DNA of 64,000 bases from Theobroma cacao (Eukaryota; Streptophyta; Magnoliopsida; Malvales; Malvaceae). Position numbers and translations under genes: made by a program. The DNA is taken from the NCBI RefSeq assembly GCF_000208745.1, contig NC_030851.1:926058-990057 (forward strand), written 5' to 3'. Positions 1-12,300 of this stretch are shown here, piece by piece (position 1 is the stretch's first letter; every line of letters starts with the position of its first letter). The notes beneath the pieces were generated by a model, which ran no database searches, had not been told where the DNA came from, and was given only the letters and a program-made list of their open reading frames with translations.

Positions 1-1080
1 CACTAATATTATTATTATTATTATATATATAATTAATTATACAAATTATATATTAAAATGTTTTATACAATCATATAAATAAAGTCTATTATAAGTTATA
101 GTAATGCTTATGTATAAATTAAATATATGTATATATAATATATGATTTATTATATATATATATATATATAATTAAGATATAACTTATATGTTATAATATT
201 TTATATTAAAGTTTGTATAAATAATAACTTATTATAAACAATATGTTATAAAATCTAAGGTGATAACTAATAAAGTTATTAAATACAATCATATAAATAA
301 AGTTTATTATAAATTATAATAATGCTTATGTATATGTATATATAATATATTTATACAATTATATATATTCTCATACCATTGGATATTACAAAACATTACT
401 AAGGTGTAATAATTATAACATATTTACTATGTAGGATATTTACTATCATCTATTACAATATTAACATATAACTTATATCATTTAAAATATATAACTTGTA
501 ATGTCATATTAATATAGATTTATAAATAAATATATATAACTAATATTAAATTACTATGATTATGATTTATATACCTACGTACAATACCTTAATATATTTT
601 AAATATATTATTAATTAAGTTTACTATCAATTCTTCTTCATATATAGAAAAATATTATATATATGACTATATATATAAATATATAAAAAATTAGTTTGGT
701 TTTTTAGATGGATCGATTCAAAAATTTTAAAACTAAAAATCGACCAAAAAACTAATTGGATCAAATATTTTGGATCAATTGATCTAATGGACCAATTAAA
801 CCGAATCATTTTACCCAAATCGTATTTGATTTTGGTGGATAATTGGTCTAAATTGGTTTTGCTCACCCTTACAATTAAGGGACCAACTTGTCATTAAATG
901 GAAAAAGGGCGGGGAAAAGAAGGTAACAACGGAGGGAGAAAGTTCGATTTGAAATAATCAAAATTTACAGGGGCCAAATTGCAAAAAACAGCGTCTTTAT
1001 CAGTGACAATTTCGAAAAAAAAAAAAGAACCAAAATTCGCTTTGTAGGCCGCAGAAGACCGATTCCTCTTTCTCTGCCCA
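1..1080. other. AT-rich left flank, no gene seen
   Basis: The first 600 bases or so are almost pure A/T with many TATATA tracts and hold an imperfect direct repeat listed separately. From about 700 the composition becomes less biased and leads into the promoter and 5' leader of the gene starting at 1112. Short reading frames here have no recognisable protein content. Confidence 0.7.
66..334. repeat. Two-copy imperfect 51-bp direct repeat
   Basis: A block of about 51 bases at 66-116 recurs at 284-334 with only a few substitutions (period 218). Both copies begin TACAATCATATAAATAAAGT and run into a shared AATGCTTATGTATA. The sequence between them is AT-rich. It may be a remnant of a tandem or transposon-derived repeat, but no terminal repeats or coding remnants were seen. 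Confidence 0.7.
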
Positions 1081-1082
1081 GC

Positions 1083-1104
1083 GAGAGAGAGAGAGAGAGA
1101 GAGA
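1083..1104 (+). repeat. (GA)11 microsatellite in 5' leader
   Basis: A pure GA run ends seven bases before the ATG at 1112, so it lies in the presumed 5' UTR. GA/CT runs just upstream of start codons are common in plant genes. Confidence 0.9.
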
Positions 1105-1111
1105 TTAGAGA

Positions 1112-2228
1112 ATGACTGAAATTTCAAGACGTAGATCGCTGCGTTTTCTACTGCTTTTCGCTTTAGTTTCTCTACAATTCATTTCAGGTTTCATTCCTAG
1201 ATCGCTTTATACTCTATATTTTGTGTGTTTGTATTTTTTTTTAGATTTTTTAATTGAATTTTCAAATTAGTTTGGTCGAAATTCCGATCCTTAATTGCAT
1301 GAAAATCGAGTCTATTTGTATTATTAATTTGCGCTGTTTATTTGTTCATCGAGATCGCGAATCTCCCCTTTAGTTTTATTTAATTGATTCGTGGAAGCTC
1401 TCTTTTTGGCTGCTGTGGAAATTAGCATTGAATTAACATAAAAATATAGCATTTTTTTCCCTTTTTGGGGGAGGGGGGAGAGTTTTGGAAAGGAAATTTT
1501 TTTTAATTAAATTTTATAACTTTATTGTTTTGCTTTTCACAAGAAATTTTTACCTATAAAGTTAGATTTTTTTTTTTTTTACTTTGAAGAATGAATTGAA
1601 AGGCATATGTAATATCTGTAATTTCAAATTGCTATTATGATTGTTACACTCTGTAATAAATCTGCTTGTAAGCGGAAAAAGTTGGCAATTAGGATTGGAT
1701 CAAGCTTAAGTTGTGATTCAAACTCAGCCTAATTACTCTCATTTCCATGGAATGTTGGGAATTCATGCATAGCTGATCTAGAACTTTGTAGTTTTGTTGC
1801 ATACATCGTTAAGGGAGATGGTTCCGTATCCCTTATTATTTGAGTACTTGGTTGTTTAGCTTTAGTTGAACCATTTTGCAGCTGAATTTGATTGGAAGTC
1901 TGATTAAGTTGCTGTGATGGACTTTAAAGTAGAGATTGTTCTTATCGCTGCTTAGCAAATTATTGAAAGTGTTAATCAATTTTTCCTTTCAGGTTTTTCT
2001 GATGACTCTACAAGTTCAAAAAACAGCTCAAAGACCAAGTCTAATGCGAGTAGTTATACTGGGACCAAGGTAGTCCTCATATTGCTTGGGGTTGTTGCAG
2101 TAGGGTTGTTTTCGTTTTTCCTTTTCAAGTTATGGCAAAAAAAGAAACGAGATGAGCAATATGCTCGTCTTTTGAAGTTGTTTGAAGAAGATGATGAGCT
2201 CGAGGTTGAACTTGGCCTTCGGGACTGA
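1112..2228 (+). CDS. Small single-pass membrane protein, 103 aa, function unknown
   Basis: Two coding exons, 1112-1187 and 1993-2228, joined by a GT-AG intron after codon 25 (phase 1). The 103-residue product has a basic N-terminus (RRRSLR), a hydrophobic signal-like stretch at about residues 10-25, a Ser/Thr/Lys-rich lumenal or extracellular segment (28-50), a transmembrane helix at about 52-70, and a cytosolic tail beginning with a basic stop-transfer cluster (QKKKR) and ending in acidic residues. This suggests a type I membrane protein of the secretory pathway. The protein is too short to show up as one open frame. The 3' UTR probably contains an intron (about 2264-2815, between TTTGAG|GTGTGT and TTTGCAG|GCTG). 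I recognise the architecture but not a named family. Confidence 0.8.
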
Positions 2229-4150
2229 CAGCATCATTGAAAGCTATGCTCATCCTGTTTGAGGTGTGTACTTAAACTGCCTTTCTGGTCCTCAATTATG
2301 GAGATTTAATTTCAACCCTTGTTTTGTTTGTAATAAGAAAATAAATTTCATTATCCATGTTATGCTAGTAGTGAACACTATAATGGTTGAACTTAAATGT
2401 GCAAAATTATAATTTATGGTGACATTGTAATCATTTACACTGCTCTAGAACTTCGGGCTTCACTTTGTTGGGCAGTCCCCATGCATGTCGAAGTCTGACA
2501 CTCAAGTCTGTATCCCTGTGCGTCTGTGTCTATTTCTCCCCTCTCTATGTACCTATCCATGCAACATAGTAGCAAATAGAGAAGTTGGTGGCAGCGAGAC
2601 TTAATGCCATCATTGCAGTGTAATGTGGACCTTTTGTTCGAATTGTTTGGCTCTTGAATTTAAGACTGCTTCATGTTGATTCTTTTCAATAGATACCTTA
2701 TGCAATGATTGCTCTTATCTGATCATACTCACCATTTCGATGTTTTATTGCATCTATCCTCCTTTTTGTTTATTCTATTAACTGTTAACACGAGTTTCTT
2801 GCTCTTGATTTGCAGGCTGAAATGGCATCAAAGGGTTTTGTTGTTTAGAAAACTCATTTGTCTGGTGATCAAAATCAGGATTTAGGCATTATCCTGTGGT
2901 GAGGTCAGATAATTTTTCAACCATAAGTTGTAGTATTTGTAATGATATATTCAAATGAAATTTCCTCTGAATTTAAGTTTTGTGCCTACGTAGAATGGGG
3001 ATGGTACCATTTTGTACAAGATGTTTGAAGAGTGTTAATTCTCTGTTTGTAAAGAATGATTTTTATATTCATTTGCATTCTTAAAGATATAGATATGTTT
3101 ATGCTATAGGGGTTGGTTCTCCATTGTTCCCTACCTGCTAGCATTCAATGAGAAAATAAGTAGTTAAAAATTTACCTTAATCTTACAATTGCTTGTGGCT
3201 AAAGTGTGTGCCATACAAGGGTTGAAGCCTGAAGCCCTCATTTTGAGTTCCAAGGGAGAGGAATTTTTTGATTAAACCACCACGAACACTTTCTGTCAAA
3301 CGATTCTGCTTTGTGTATTTGTTTAGAAAGGACACCGATGAATGTATCAATCAAAGATTCACTAGTTACCGTGTATTCCCTGCAGGCAACCTTCAATCAT
3401 TGAATTCTTAAACTATGGTGTATATCACAATATAGGTAAAATATAATGGTAAAAGAAAGGCAAGAGAACTCAACATATTGAAATTTTGAAATAGCAGCAA
3501 AAAAGAAGAGAAATCAGGTAACACTGCCCTGAACCAGAAGGTACAATCAGAATCAGTTAGAGAGCTGGCTCATAGCTCACAATTTCAGTCCCCATGAAAC
3601 AAATTCCTACAAGCATCTGCCATAACCATTTCTTTGCATGAATGGATGCATAACAAGTACATATAAACCAGTTATGTTACAGGCAGAGACATACATAATA
3701 AACAAGATAAGAGAGAAAATACTTATTATTAAGTCAAAATACAATACAATGACCAATCGTATCTTATAATCAAGGGCATGCATATATAGAGATATGCATA
3801 AAATATTGGAAGATTGTCAGTGCAAAGAATCTTCGAGTACAAGGTTACGAGACCCAGAAGCAGAAAGAGCACGGCTAAAGTAATTAGGGAATAGGTTATT
3901 TTTTAACTAATGAAGTAGGGAAGTAAACCTTATGGGGAATGATACATGAAAGAACAGGAACCAATGAAGAAGATGATAACCGAGATGCAAAACCATTATG
4001 GCCAAAAACTGACAGGAGTTTGACTATCTCTTCCTGACTCAACCTCCCTAAGTTATGGTGAAATTAATCCGTCACAAAGCCATCAGGATTTTCATTTAAC
4101 CGGATGCAGTGAACCGGCAACAAACAAAGATTCATCGTCAATGTATAAGG
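2229..4150. other. Convergent 3' flanks
   Basis: This holds the 3' UTR of the preceding gene (likely ending near 3000 and interrupted by an intron) and the 3' UTR of the minus-strand KH gene (reading leftward from 4150). I see no coding sequence between them. Confidence 0.6.
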
Positions 4151-6818
4151 TCATATTCCTGTCTTGGCTCGTTTCATTCCTGTACTGTTAAAAGGCGACA
4201 TACTTGGGCTCATACTCGGGCTCATTCTTGGGCTCTCTTCTCTCAATGTACCATTTAGCAAAGCCAACTCCCTAAGCTGTTGTTTTTTATAGTTATCCAA
4301 GGATTCATCCTGAAGATGGTAGAAAGGAAGGAGTTAGAACATACAGAAAAGGAAGGGTAACATAAAAAACCACAAACTGGTTTTCTTCATACCACAGGCT
4401 TCAGAAGGTTCTCTAGTATTGCAACAGCATAGTCCAAACGAGAATTTATCATATCCTCAGGAAATTCAGCCTCCACCAACACATGCAGTGGCTCGTTAAG
4501 GTGCTCATATCCAGGCTTATCCTTTAGTTTCTCTTCCTATAGAAAAAGTCAGCAGCCAATTGTGAGACTTTAAAGGAAGTATAAAGGAATAGCAAGAGAA
4601 GCACACATCAAACGAAATGACAACTTAAAAGAAGAACTTGATCCTAGAAGTAAATATCAAGATGATAACTTCAGTTCAAGATTGCAAATCCTTTCTATAC
4701 TCTAAATTTCAGTCCTATATGCATTTCACTTAGCTAGCAATGGCCTGGCTTTAATTATGTCAGAACTTGCTTATGCATGAGTGTATTAACAACAAGTTAC
4801 TTTATTTAGTAGAAGCGATCATTGTATAGATCATAATAGTTCCTAGTGCTAAAATTGAAAAGATCAAATAAACATAATACTGAAGTTTGCTGTAAAATGT
4901 CAAATGCAAATGGAGACGCACCATCACCATCATATATGAACTAGACGAGCAATTTTCACATCACCTACAATTTAAAATGGCCTTACTTTAGAATATGTAT
5001 TGAAATGAAAGATATGTAAATTAGGATATTACACTCCGAAGACTAGCCCAACAATCAGCCACACTCCAATTTGCAAGAGAAAGCAGAACACACTCAATTA
5101 TAATCAGAACCTGTATAAATGACTGAGCAAGAAGCAGCTTAAGACTCAAACCTTTAGTTCATCCCAAGCTACATTGCATTACCAAAATTACATGTTGAAA
5201 ATAACAGAATTCATGATTGACTTTACCTTTACAGAATCCTTGACAGATCCTTTGCCTCTTATGTACACCCTACACTCAGTCACGGCTTCAACTCTCTTCA
5301 AGGAGTTTCCTCGTGGTCCTAATATTCGGCCAACAAAATTATACTGCAAAGCCTCTGTGTCAGAACTATTATTTTAGAAGGAAGTAAACCAAAATTTACT
5401 CAAAATTCAACATAACTTACACTTGGATATTTATCCACAGGTACATCAAGTCTAACAACTCGCTTTACAATTGGTGTTGTAGGGACTCCAGGCAAACCAG
5501 GCCAACCCATTGATGCAGCTTGAATTGGAACAACTCGTTGCAGATGCCCATTTTCCTGAAGCAAGATAATTTCATTAATGAGAATTCATTTTCCTCTCAT
5601 ATAACATTAATGAGAAGCAAATTATTAATCTTAACAATAATTCATATCGGGGACCCATAACAAGGAAAATGGAATTTCTTAACCTGGTAAGCAATTACAA
5701 GCTTTTAAATAAAAAAATTATTTAAAAAACAACATGGTGTGTATAGAACCATTAAACAGCACTACCTCTGTTTGCATTACAGACCATCCCTCCAAGTCCA
5801 TCTGTCTCCCATTGGGATGTTGGCCAAGTGACCTAAAAGGACTATCATGTTCAAATCTCTCATGATCCATAAAACTGGGATTAACACCCGATACCCTTCT
5901 TATCTCTGCAGTGACATGAGACAAAGAAAAAAGTGACTTGATATGTTGGCCGATATATAAATTACCTACAGCAGGAAAGGTCATCATTTGTGGTTATGTT
6001 TGCCACTTGTGATTATGGATCTATGGAACAGTCTAGCAGATTGAATCTTATATTTAATTAGAACAAGAGTGTAAATGGTAACTTTAGGCACAAGATTTGA
6101 CATCCTTGAGAAGTGTGTAATGTAATATGTAGTGATACAGATTGTTTTATTCCTAGAAATGCTGTCCATTCAACCAAAAAACAAACACACCAATGTCTAA
6201 TGATACAAACCATAACTGTTAATGAATCTTATAGGGCCGAAAAAGGAAAACAGAAGATTCAGTAACCTTGATTAAGAAGCCTGGTGCATAGAGGCAGAAC
6301 TTGAGTAAATGGTACCAACTTCTGTTTCTCTGCCAATAATTCAGCTAAATACCTGCCATTGTTACTTAATTGTAAGATATCATTGAAGATAACGATAATA
6401 CAGTAAGACTGGAGCTAGACAATACAAAATATATAAAGCACACACATACAAATATGTGCATCTACTTAAGCAAAAACAGAACCATCAATTAACAAACATA
6501 AGCTTTTCCTTAAACCATCAAATTACAGAAACAAACTATAGCTTTTCCTTGAAACCAACTTCCAAATCCCACATCAATCAGAACAAGGAACGCTCAAATT
6601 ATTAGACCAATCAGACAAAAACCCATCAATAATTAGAGCAAAACTTAACCAAGAGAAAAACAAAAAACATGGGATTGGATTGATTGAGGTAACTTCAAAA
6701 AAAATAAAGCTGACCTTTCACGATCTGTAGGAAGAGAAGAAGGTCTGTGAGGAGAAGCAGGAACGCCAGAAGGCGAGTACTGAAAGTAACTCCCTGGTGG
6801 GATTCTCTCTCCCATCAT
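4151..6818 (-). CDS. KH-domain RNA-binding protein, STAR/Quaking-like
   Basis: Seven exons on the minus strand: 6818-6715, 6352-6267, 5905-5766, 5555-5421, 5343-5227, 4536-4393 and 4309-4151. All junctions are GT-AG and in phase, giving 294 residues. Exons 4-6 (residues 111-242) carry the KH domain, with the RNA-contacting GPRG loop at 164-167 inside [17 protein letters not shown]; the flanking segments match the QUA1/QUA2-like parts of plant STAR proteins. The C-terminus has repeated SMSP motifs and a basic KRAKTG end resembling a nuclear signal. The N-terminal [12 protein letters not shown] and overall length point to an Arabidopsis At1g09660 orthologue. A likely role is nuclear RNA binding in splicing or mRNA fate. 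I chose the ATG at 6818. An in-frame ATG at 6851 exists but probably lies in a 5' UTR intron (donor CAAA|GTAAGT near 6961, acceptor GAAGCAG at about 6843). Confidence 0.93.
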
Positions 6819-7126
6819 ATACTCACCTCCCCTTAAGCCTGCTTCATTCATTCAACATAAGAAAAATTCTTCAGAGTCAACAATCCAACGTACACCCACA
6901 TATATATAGATACCACATATATATTTATATATATAAAGAGAAAGGAAAAGCAAGAACTTACTTTGATAAAGGAGAAAGGAGAGAGAAGAGTGGCAGATGA
7001 AGGAGCTAAGCAAGGAGAAAAGGGGGGCAGAGATGCAAAGTCTGCTACCCTCTTTATGTGGAGAAGAGTGTCAATGAGAGACCGAAGCCCTACTCCAAGA
7101 GGACTCTTTGATGCCTTGTTTCGCTC

Positions 7127-7134
7127 TATTTATA
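7127..7134 (-). promoter_or_regulatory. TATA box of the KH-domain gene
   Basis: The minus strand reads GGTATAAATAGAGC here, a textbook plant TATA box. Transcription would start near 7100, ahead of the presumed spliced 5' leader of the KH gene. Confidence 0.7.
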
Positions 7135-7139
7135 CCCTC

Positions 7140-8880
7140 TCAATTTTTTACCACCACTTTTTTTATTTTCACTTTTTCCATGCACCTTATTATAATATTC
7201 AACTTGAAAAAAAAATATTTATTTATTTTTTATTTTTAAACACCCAAGATCTTGCAAGATTTTATATATATATATAGAAAATTTAATTGACAATTAATTT
7301 GGAGATCAAAATTTGTTTGACCTATAAAAATTTTAATGCAATTATCTTTCCAAGAAGAAAATGATTAAGCTTTGTGTGCAAAAATTTATGTACAATTAAT
7401 GGTATCTAATGCTAATAATAATTAGATATATAAAATGGATTTAAAACAATGTTTATTAGAATTTCATTTAATTTGATATAATTGAATCAAATGTAACATA
7501 TCTAAACATGAACATTCTCATTCTATGATTTTTTTTTATCAATAATACAAAATAAGTATATAAGTATAATTCTACTTTGTTACATATGCCTTATATTTTC
7601 ATCTCTAAATATTTTTTTTTAAATTTTCATATCTTTATATTATAACTTTTTTATAATATAAATGTTCGATGCTTTTTAATATTAACAAATAATTAATGAG
7701 TAATATTAAATTCCGTAAAAAATGAATTAGCAAGTAAGCTTTAATTAATATTTTAGTTTAGTCTATACACCTACAAACTAGTTTAGCCCCAAAAAGGAAT
7801 GCCATGAACAATTAGCAAGAGATTTGTCTAAATTTGACTATTAATATTATATTTCTAGGATTCCATTCATCAATTTTCAACCTTGACTATTCAATAATTT
7901 TCTTGGATGCTTAAGAATATGCTCTATTTTTTTAATAATAAGGATATTAAAAAAATAAAGATTATATTTTTTTAATACTAAATAGTTTGTTGATTTTTTT
8001 TTTAATTTCAAAGAAATTTATTTGTGAATAACTTTCAAAAGAAAAACATTTATTTTGTAATAATTATTAATCCAACCAATCCCTTTTATATATGTCACAT
8101 GAATCAAAATATGAAATGATTGATGTTAATTGGTTGAAATGATAGATATTTTGAAGCTTTTCTAATATATATATATACAAAGCAAATGTATGTATTTATG
8201 CTTCTTCTTTTTTTAAAAAAATTAACCAATATATAAAGATAAAAAAGAAAAAATTTTCTATTAAAGAAAAAAAGCTTAAATAATAAAAATATATGTATAT
8301 TTATACATTAATTTTTATTATTTTATTATATCAAAATAAACTATTATCTTTTTATTTGTATTCAATCAAATTATTAATCGTAAGAGTATTAATAAATATT
8401 TTCTATACACGTGACATATAACATAATCTGACAATATGATTAAGTAATATATTTTATATAAATTATCATTTGATATATTTCACATTAATTATCACGTGAG
8501 TTATTTAAATTGTCATATCATATTTTATTTTGAATAAAAATATTAATTGATAATGGTTAAATTTAGGTTAAAATTGAGAGTTTATGTATATATAAATTAA
8601 AAAATAAAAATTTAATTTATGTATTATGTAAAAATAAGAGTTTAATTGCATAAATAAATATAGGTAAAGACTTTATAAGAATTTAAACCCAAAAAAAAAA
8701 AGGCATGGTGCGCACTGCGCACATGTGTAATATTTAGCGATTCAGGCATAAACTTTGGTGCTAGATTTAATTACAGTCTTTAAATATATAAAAAAGAAAA
8801 AAGAAAAACCCAAAATATAAATAAAAACCTATCTTCCCTTAAAATCCTTTTTCATTTGTCTTAATTTATTCTGACGTTTG
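7140..8880. other. AT-rich divergent intergenic region
   Basis: This region separates the KH gene (minus) from UPF3 (plus). It consists of A/T-rich sequence with homopolymer runs. I found no coding exon, RNA gene or clear transposon ends. Confidence 0.65.
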
Positions 8881-9108
8881 CTTCTTCTCTGTAAGAGTCT
8901 TGCATGGCGATTTGGGCTTCAATTCGCAAAAATTAGGGCTTCGCTAATCGATCGATTTGCCAACTTTGTTTTAAATAAGATGTGATCTCACAGTGGTTCT
9001 CGCGGTTTTTTTTTTTCCTTCTTCGAAGCCAAGATTTTATCAAGGACAGTCGGTCAAGTGGTTTCTTTTTTTAGAGGGGGGGATATTTGGGGTTTGGGAT
9101 TTCTAGGG

Positions 9109-9117
9109 TTAGGGTTT
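9109..9117 (+). promoter_or_regulatory. Telo-box motif upstream of UPF3 ATG
   Basis: TTAGGGTTT (reverse of AAACCCTAA) occurs 9 bases before the UPF3 start codon, in the 5' leader. Telo-boxes are known plant promoter elements, frequent in genes for translation and cell growth. Confidence 0.5.
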
Positions 9118-9125
9118 TGGAAGGC

Positions 9126-9344
9126 ATGAAGGGGGCTTTGGATCGAACTAAAGTGATTCTCCGCCACTTGCCGCCGGCTATTACGGAGGCCATGCTTGTC
9201 GAACAAGTCGATAGTGCTTTTTCTGGCCGTTACAACTGGCTCTCTTTTCGTCCCGGGAAGAGCAGGTGGGTTTTTAATTTTCCTTTTTTTTTCTTGAATT
9301 ATATTCTTAATTGCCCTTGTTTTTCTATGGTTTTGTCAATGGGG

Positions 9345-9376
<32 letters not shown>

Positions 9377-12300
9377 AACTGTATTGTATTTTCCTTTATG
9401 GAAGGGTTCTAGGGAGTGTTGGTTTTGCATTTACTGTATTATTACTGTTTTTAGCACTGACAGTGGTTGTTTGTATAAGATATTTGTTCTTCTATGTATT
9501 ACTTTGGTTTCTCATTAGGAGATTTTGTGATTTTGGGGATTATTCCTGGTCTCTTGTGAATGGGCATGTGTTGTTTTGCTTTATATTTGGCCTTCTTTTA
9601 CTTAATTGAAGACTCGTCTCAGTCTCCTCTTATAGGAAGGAGATTGTGTCATGTTCTAGGTCATTTCGATCAGATATGAATAAATCATTTAGATACTGTT
9701 CAGAGACTAATTCACCCCGTTGTTCTTGCATATGTTACCATTGTAGTTTTTCTTTAATTTTTCATTACCAGAATTCCAAGGTTAGCATTCAGAAAAGGTA
9801 TTATCTTATTATAGTTTTACTTTTCGAAATTATTTTGCAGTCAGAAGCATCAGTCCTATTCCAGAGCATACATAGATTTCAAGAGGTCTGAGGACGTGTT
9901 GGAGTTTGCAGAGTTCTTCAATGGGCATGTGTTTGTCAATGAGAAGGGTAATTTCTTGAACTTTAAAGACATTGATGTAGCATAGCATACCTTTGTTATC
10001 AGCAATACTATTATGAGTTATTTATTCCAACTGGATAAAATTTTTCCTCTTCTCCAAAAGGCTAATGAATCTGATTCTCTCGTTTAACTAACAGCTCAGA
10101 AATCTATGAGTTGTTGGGGATGTTAGAGGACCTTCATTGCTAAATAGAAAAAGAGATTTTTGACAGAACCATGATCTAGTATTTTTGACAAGCTTATGTT
10201 GGATAACTGATTTTTTTTTTATTAATCTGTTTGCATTAACCTCTATTAAGATGAGAAGCTTGCAATAAACTGATGCTAGACATGGATTTCAAAATAAAAC
10301 TATTGCTTCTCTTTTTTAGGCACTCAGTTTAAAACAATTGTTGAGTATGCACCTTCCCAACGTGTTCCAAAGCGGTCTTCTAAAAAGGATGGTCGTGAAG
10401 GGACTATACTCAAAGGTAATAAGCTAATTTTCTTCAAGTATGATTCAAATGTAAAATATATTTTATGTTGACTTATCTATGCCACTGTTTTCCTGTTCAT
10501 AAATACAAGTATTTCTTGATGAACATCTAGATCCTGAGTATTTGGAGTTCCTTGAATGTCTTGGGAAGCCAGTTGAGAACCTTCCTAGTGCAGAGATACA
10601 ATTGGAGAGAAAAGAGGCAGAAAGAGCTGGTTAGTTACACAAAAGTTATTGTGTTGGAAAATTAAAAAAAGAAAAATCTTTAGTGCAATTAAATGACTAA
10701 AAAATCGGCATATTTATGTATTGATATTTTTTTTGTTATGCCATTAATGCCCTTTTCAGGTGTACCAAAGGATACTCCTATAGTTACACCTTTAATGGAT
10801 TTTGTTAGACAGAAAAGAGCTGCTAAGGGCGGATCACGGGTAATATGTTGTAATCCCTATATCAGCATACTTGACTGTAAAATAATGAGCAGTGTTTTGT
10901 TTGCTATCATTTATAGGTGTGTTTTGTTACCGAGCTTTAGAGAAGCCAAGTAGGCTTTTCTTTGGTTTGTTGGATATCAAAGTGATTTGTTAGAGCAAAT
11001 ACCATGTTAAAATCAATTAATGGCATCATTATCAATGAGAATGAATTGCTAAAGAGTGATAAAATATTACCTAAGCATTCAATAGTTTTACCCTGTCATC
11101 TTTTTTGATGTATTGATATTTGGACAGAAGTAAGATTTTTTACTTTTAACTTTTGCCTGGCTTTATTTATATTATTAATGCATTAAATTCGTTTCTTAGT
11201 TACTTTCAATGCTTTCCTATGAACTACTCGTGCTAATGGTTTATCATATACAGCTTAATTATTCTACTAATTTATGACAGAGGTCACTGTCCAATGGGAA
11301 ACTGAGCAGAAGAGCTGGTGGGTCATCTGGTGGAACTCCAAGTTCAGCATCATCGAAAAGAGGTTCTGAAAAGAGAAGGGGTTCTACTACAATGGTATGC
11401 ATATATTTGGTTAATGTAGCCAAAACCATCTAATGGCTTTTGAGTTGACATGATTCTACCCTTTTTTTCTTCTTATATAGTAATGGTGTAGTAATTTTAT
11501 GGCCAATAAAATATGAGTTAGTTTAACCAGTATGTGTGAAATTGCCGTGCATACATAGCCTTGAAGTAAAATTATGAACATTTGTGGTGGTTCATTAACA
11601 TATTAGAGTACATTGTGAAATAATTTTGAAAGTTTTGGGAAATAAGATTTCTTTTGTATGTGTAACTTAGATGATGACATTTACAATTGGGTATTTTACT
11701 GATTTTTATTTTTTTTCTTTTCGTTTTTAATATTAAATAAATCTAGTTTGACTTTGTTTAGATCCATGATGGATATACTGGTGAGATGTTGGAAGTTTGT
11801 GGATTATTAATACCTTGTCTTGTATGGTGGCAGTATGTTCTGAGGGATAGTTTGAAAAATGCAAGTGGCAAAGACAAGTCAACTTACATTTTGGTTTCTA
11901 AAAGGGATGAGCAGCAACTTTCTGATAAGCATGTTGCTTTAGCTTCATCTATGGGAACTGAAATATCTGAAGAGGAAAGTGGTATGGGTGATAATGCATA
12001 AATGCCCATTATAAATCATTCTAATTTTTCCTTCCTTTATTTAATGAGCTATTATTGTTTATTATTACTTGTTATGCTTTAGCTGGCAACGCTACCAGGC
12101 AAAGAATTTTTGGTTTTGTGGTTGCATTCTCATGTTTCATGTCTCCCATTTAAATTTCTCATTCCCACTTTTCCAGGAGTTCCTGGAATTACTGATGCTG
12201 TTAAGAAGAAAGTTCTGCTTCTTAAAGGGAAAGAGAAAGAAATTTCTCCTGTGAGTCTCTTGTTCTTCTATATTCTCATGTTCTAGCGGCTCTACCTTTC

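Noticed and set aside
6797..7277. Plus-strand open frames of 67 and 104 codons
   Set aside because: They overlap the leader, TATA box and promoter of the KH gene on the other strand and end in AT-rich low complexity.
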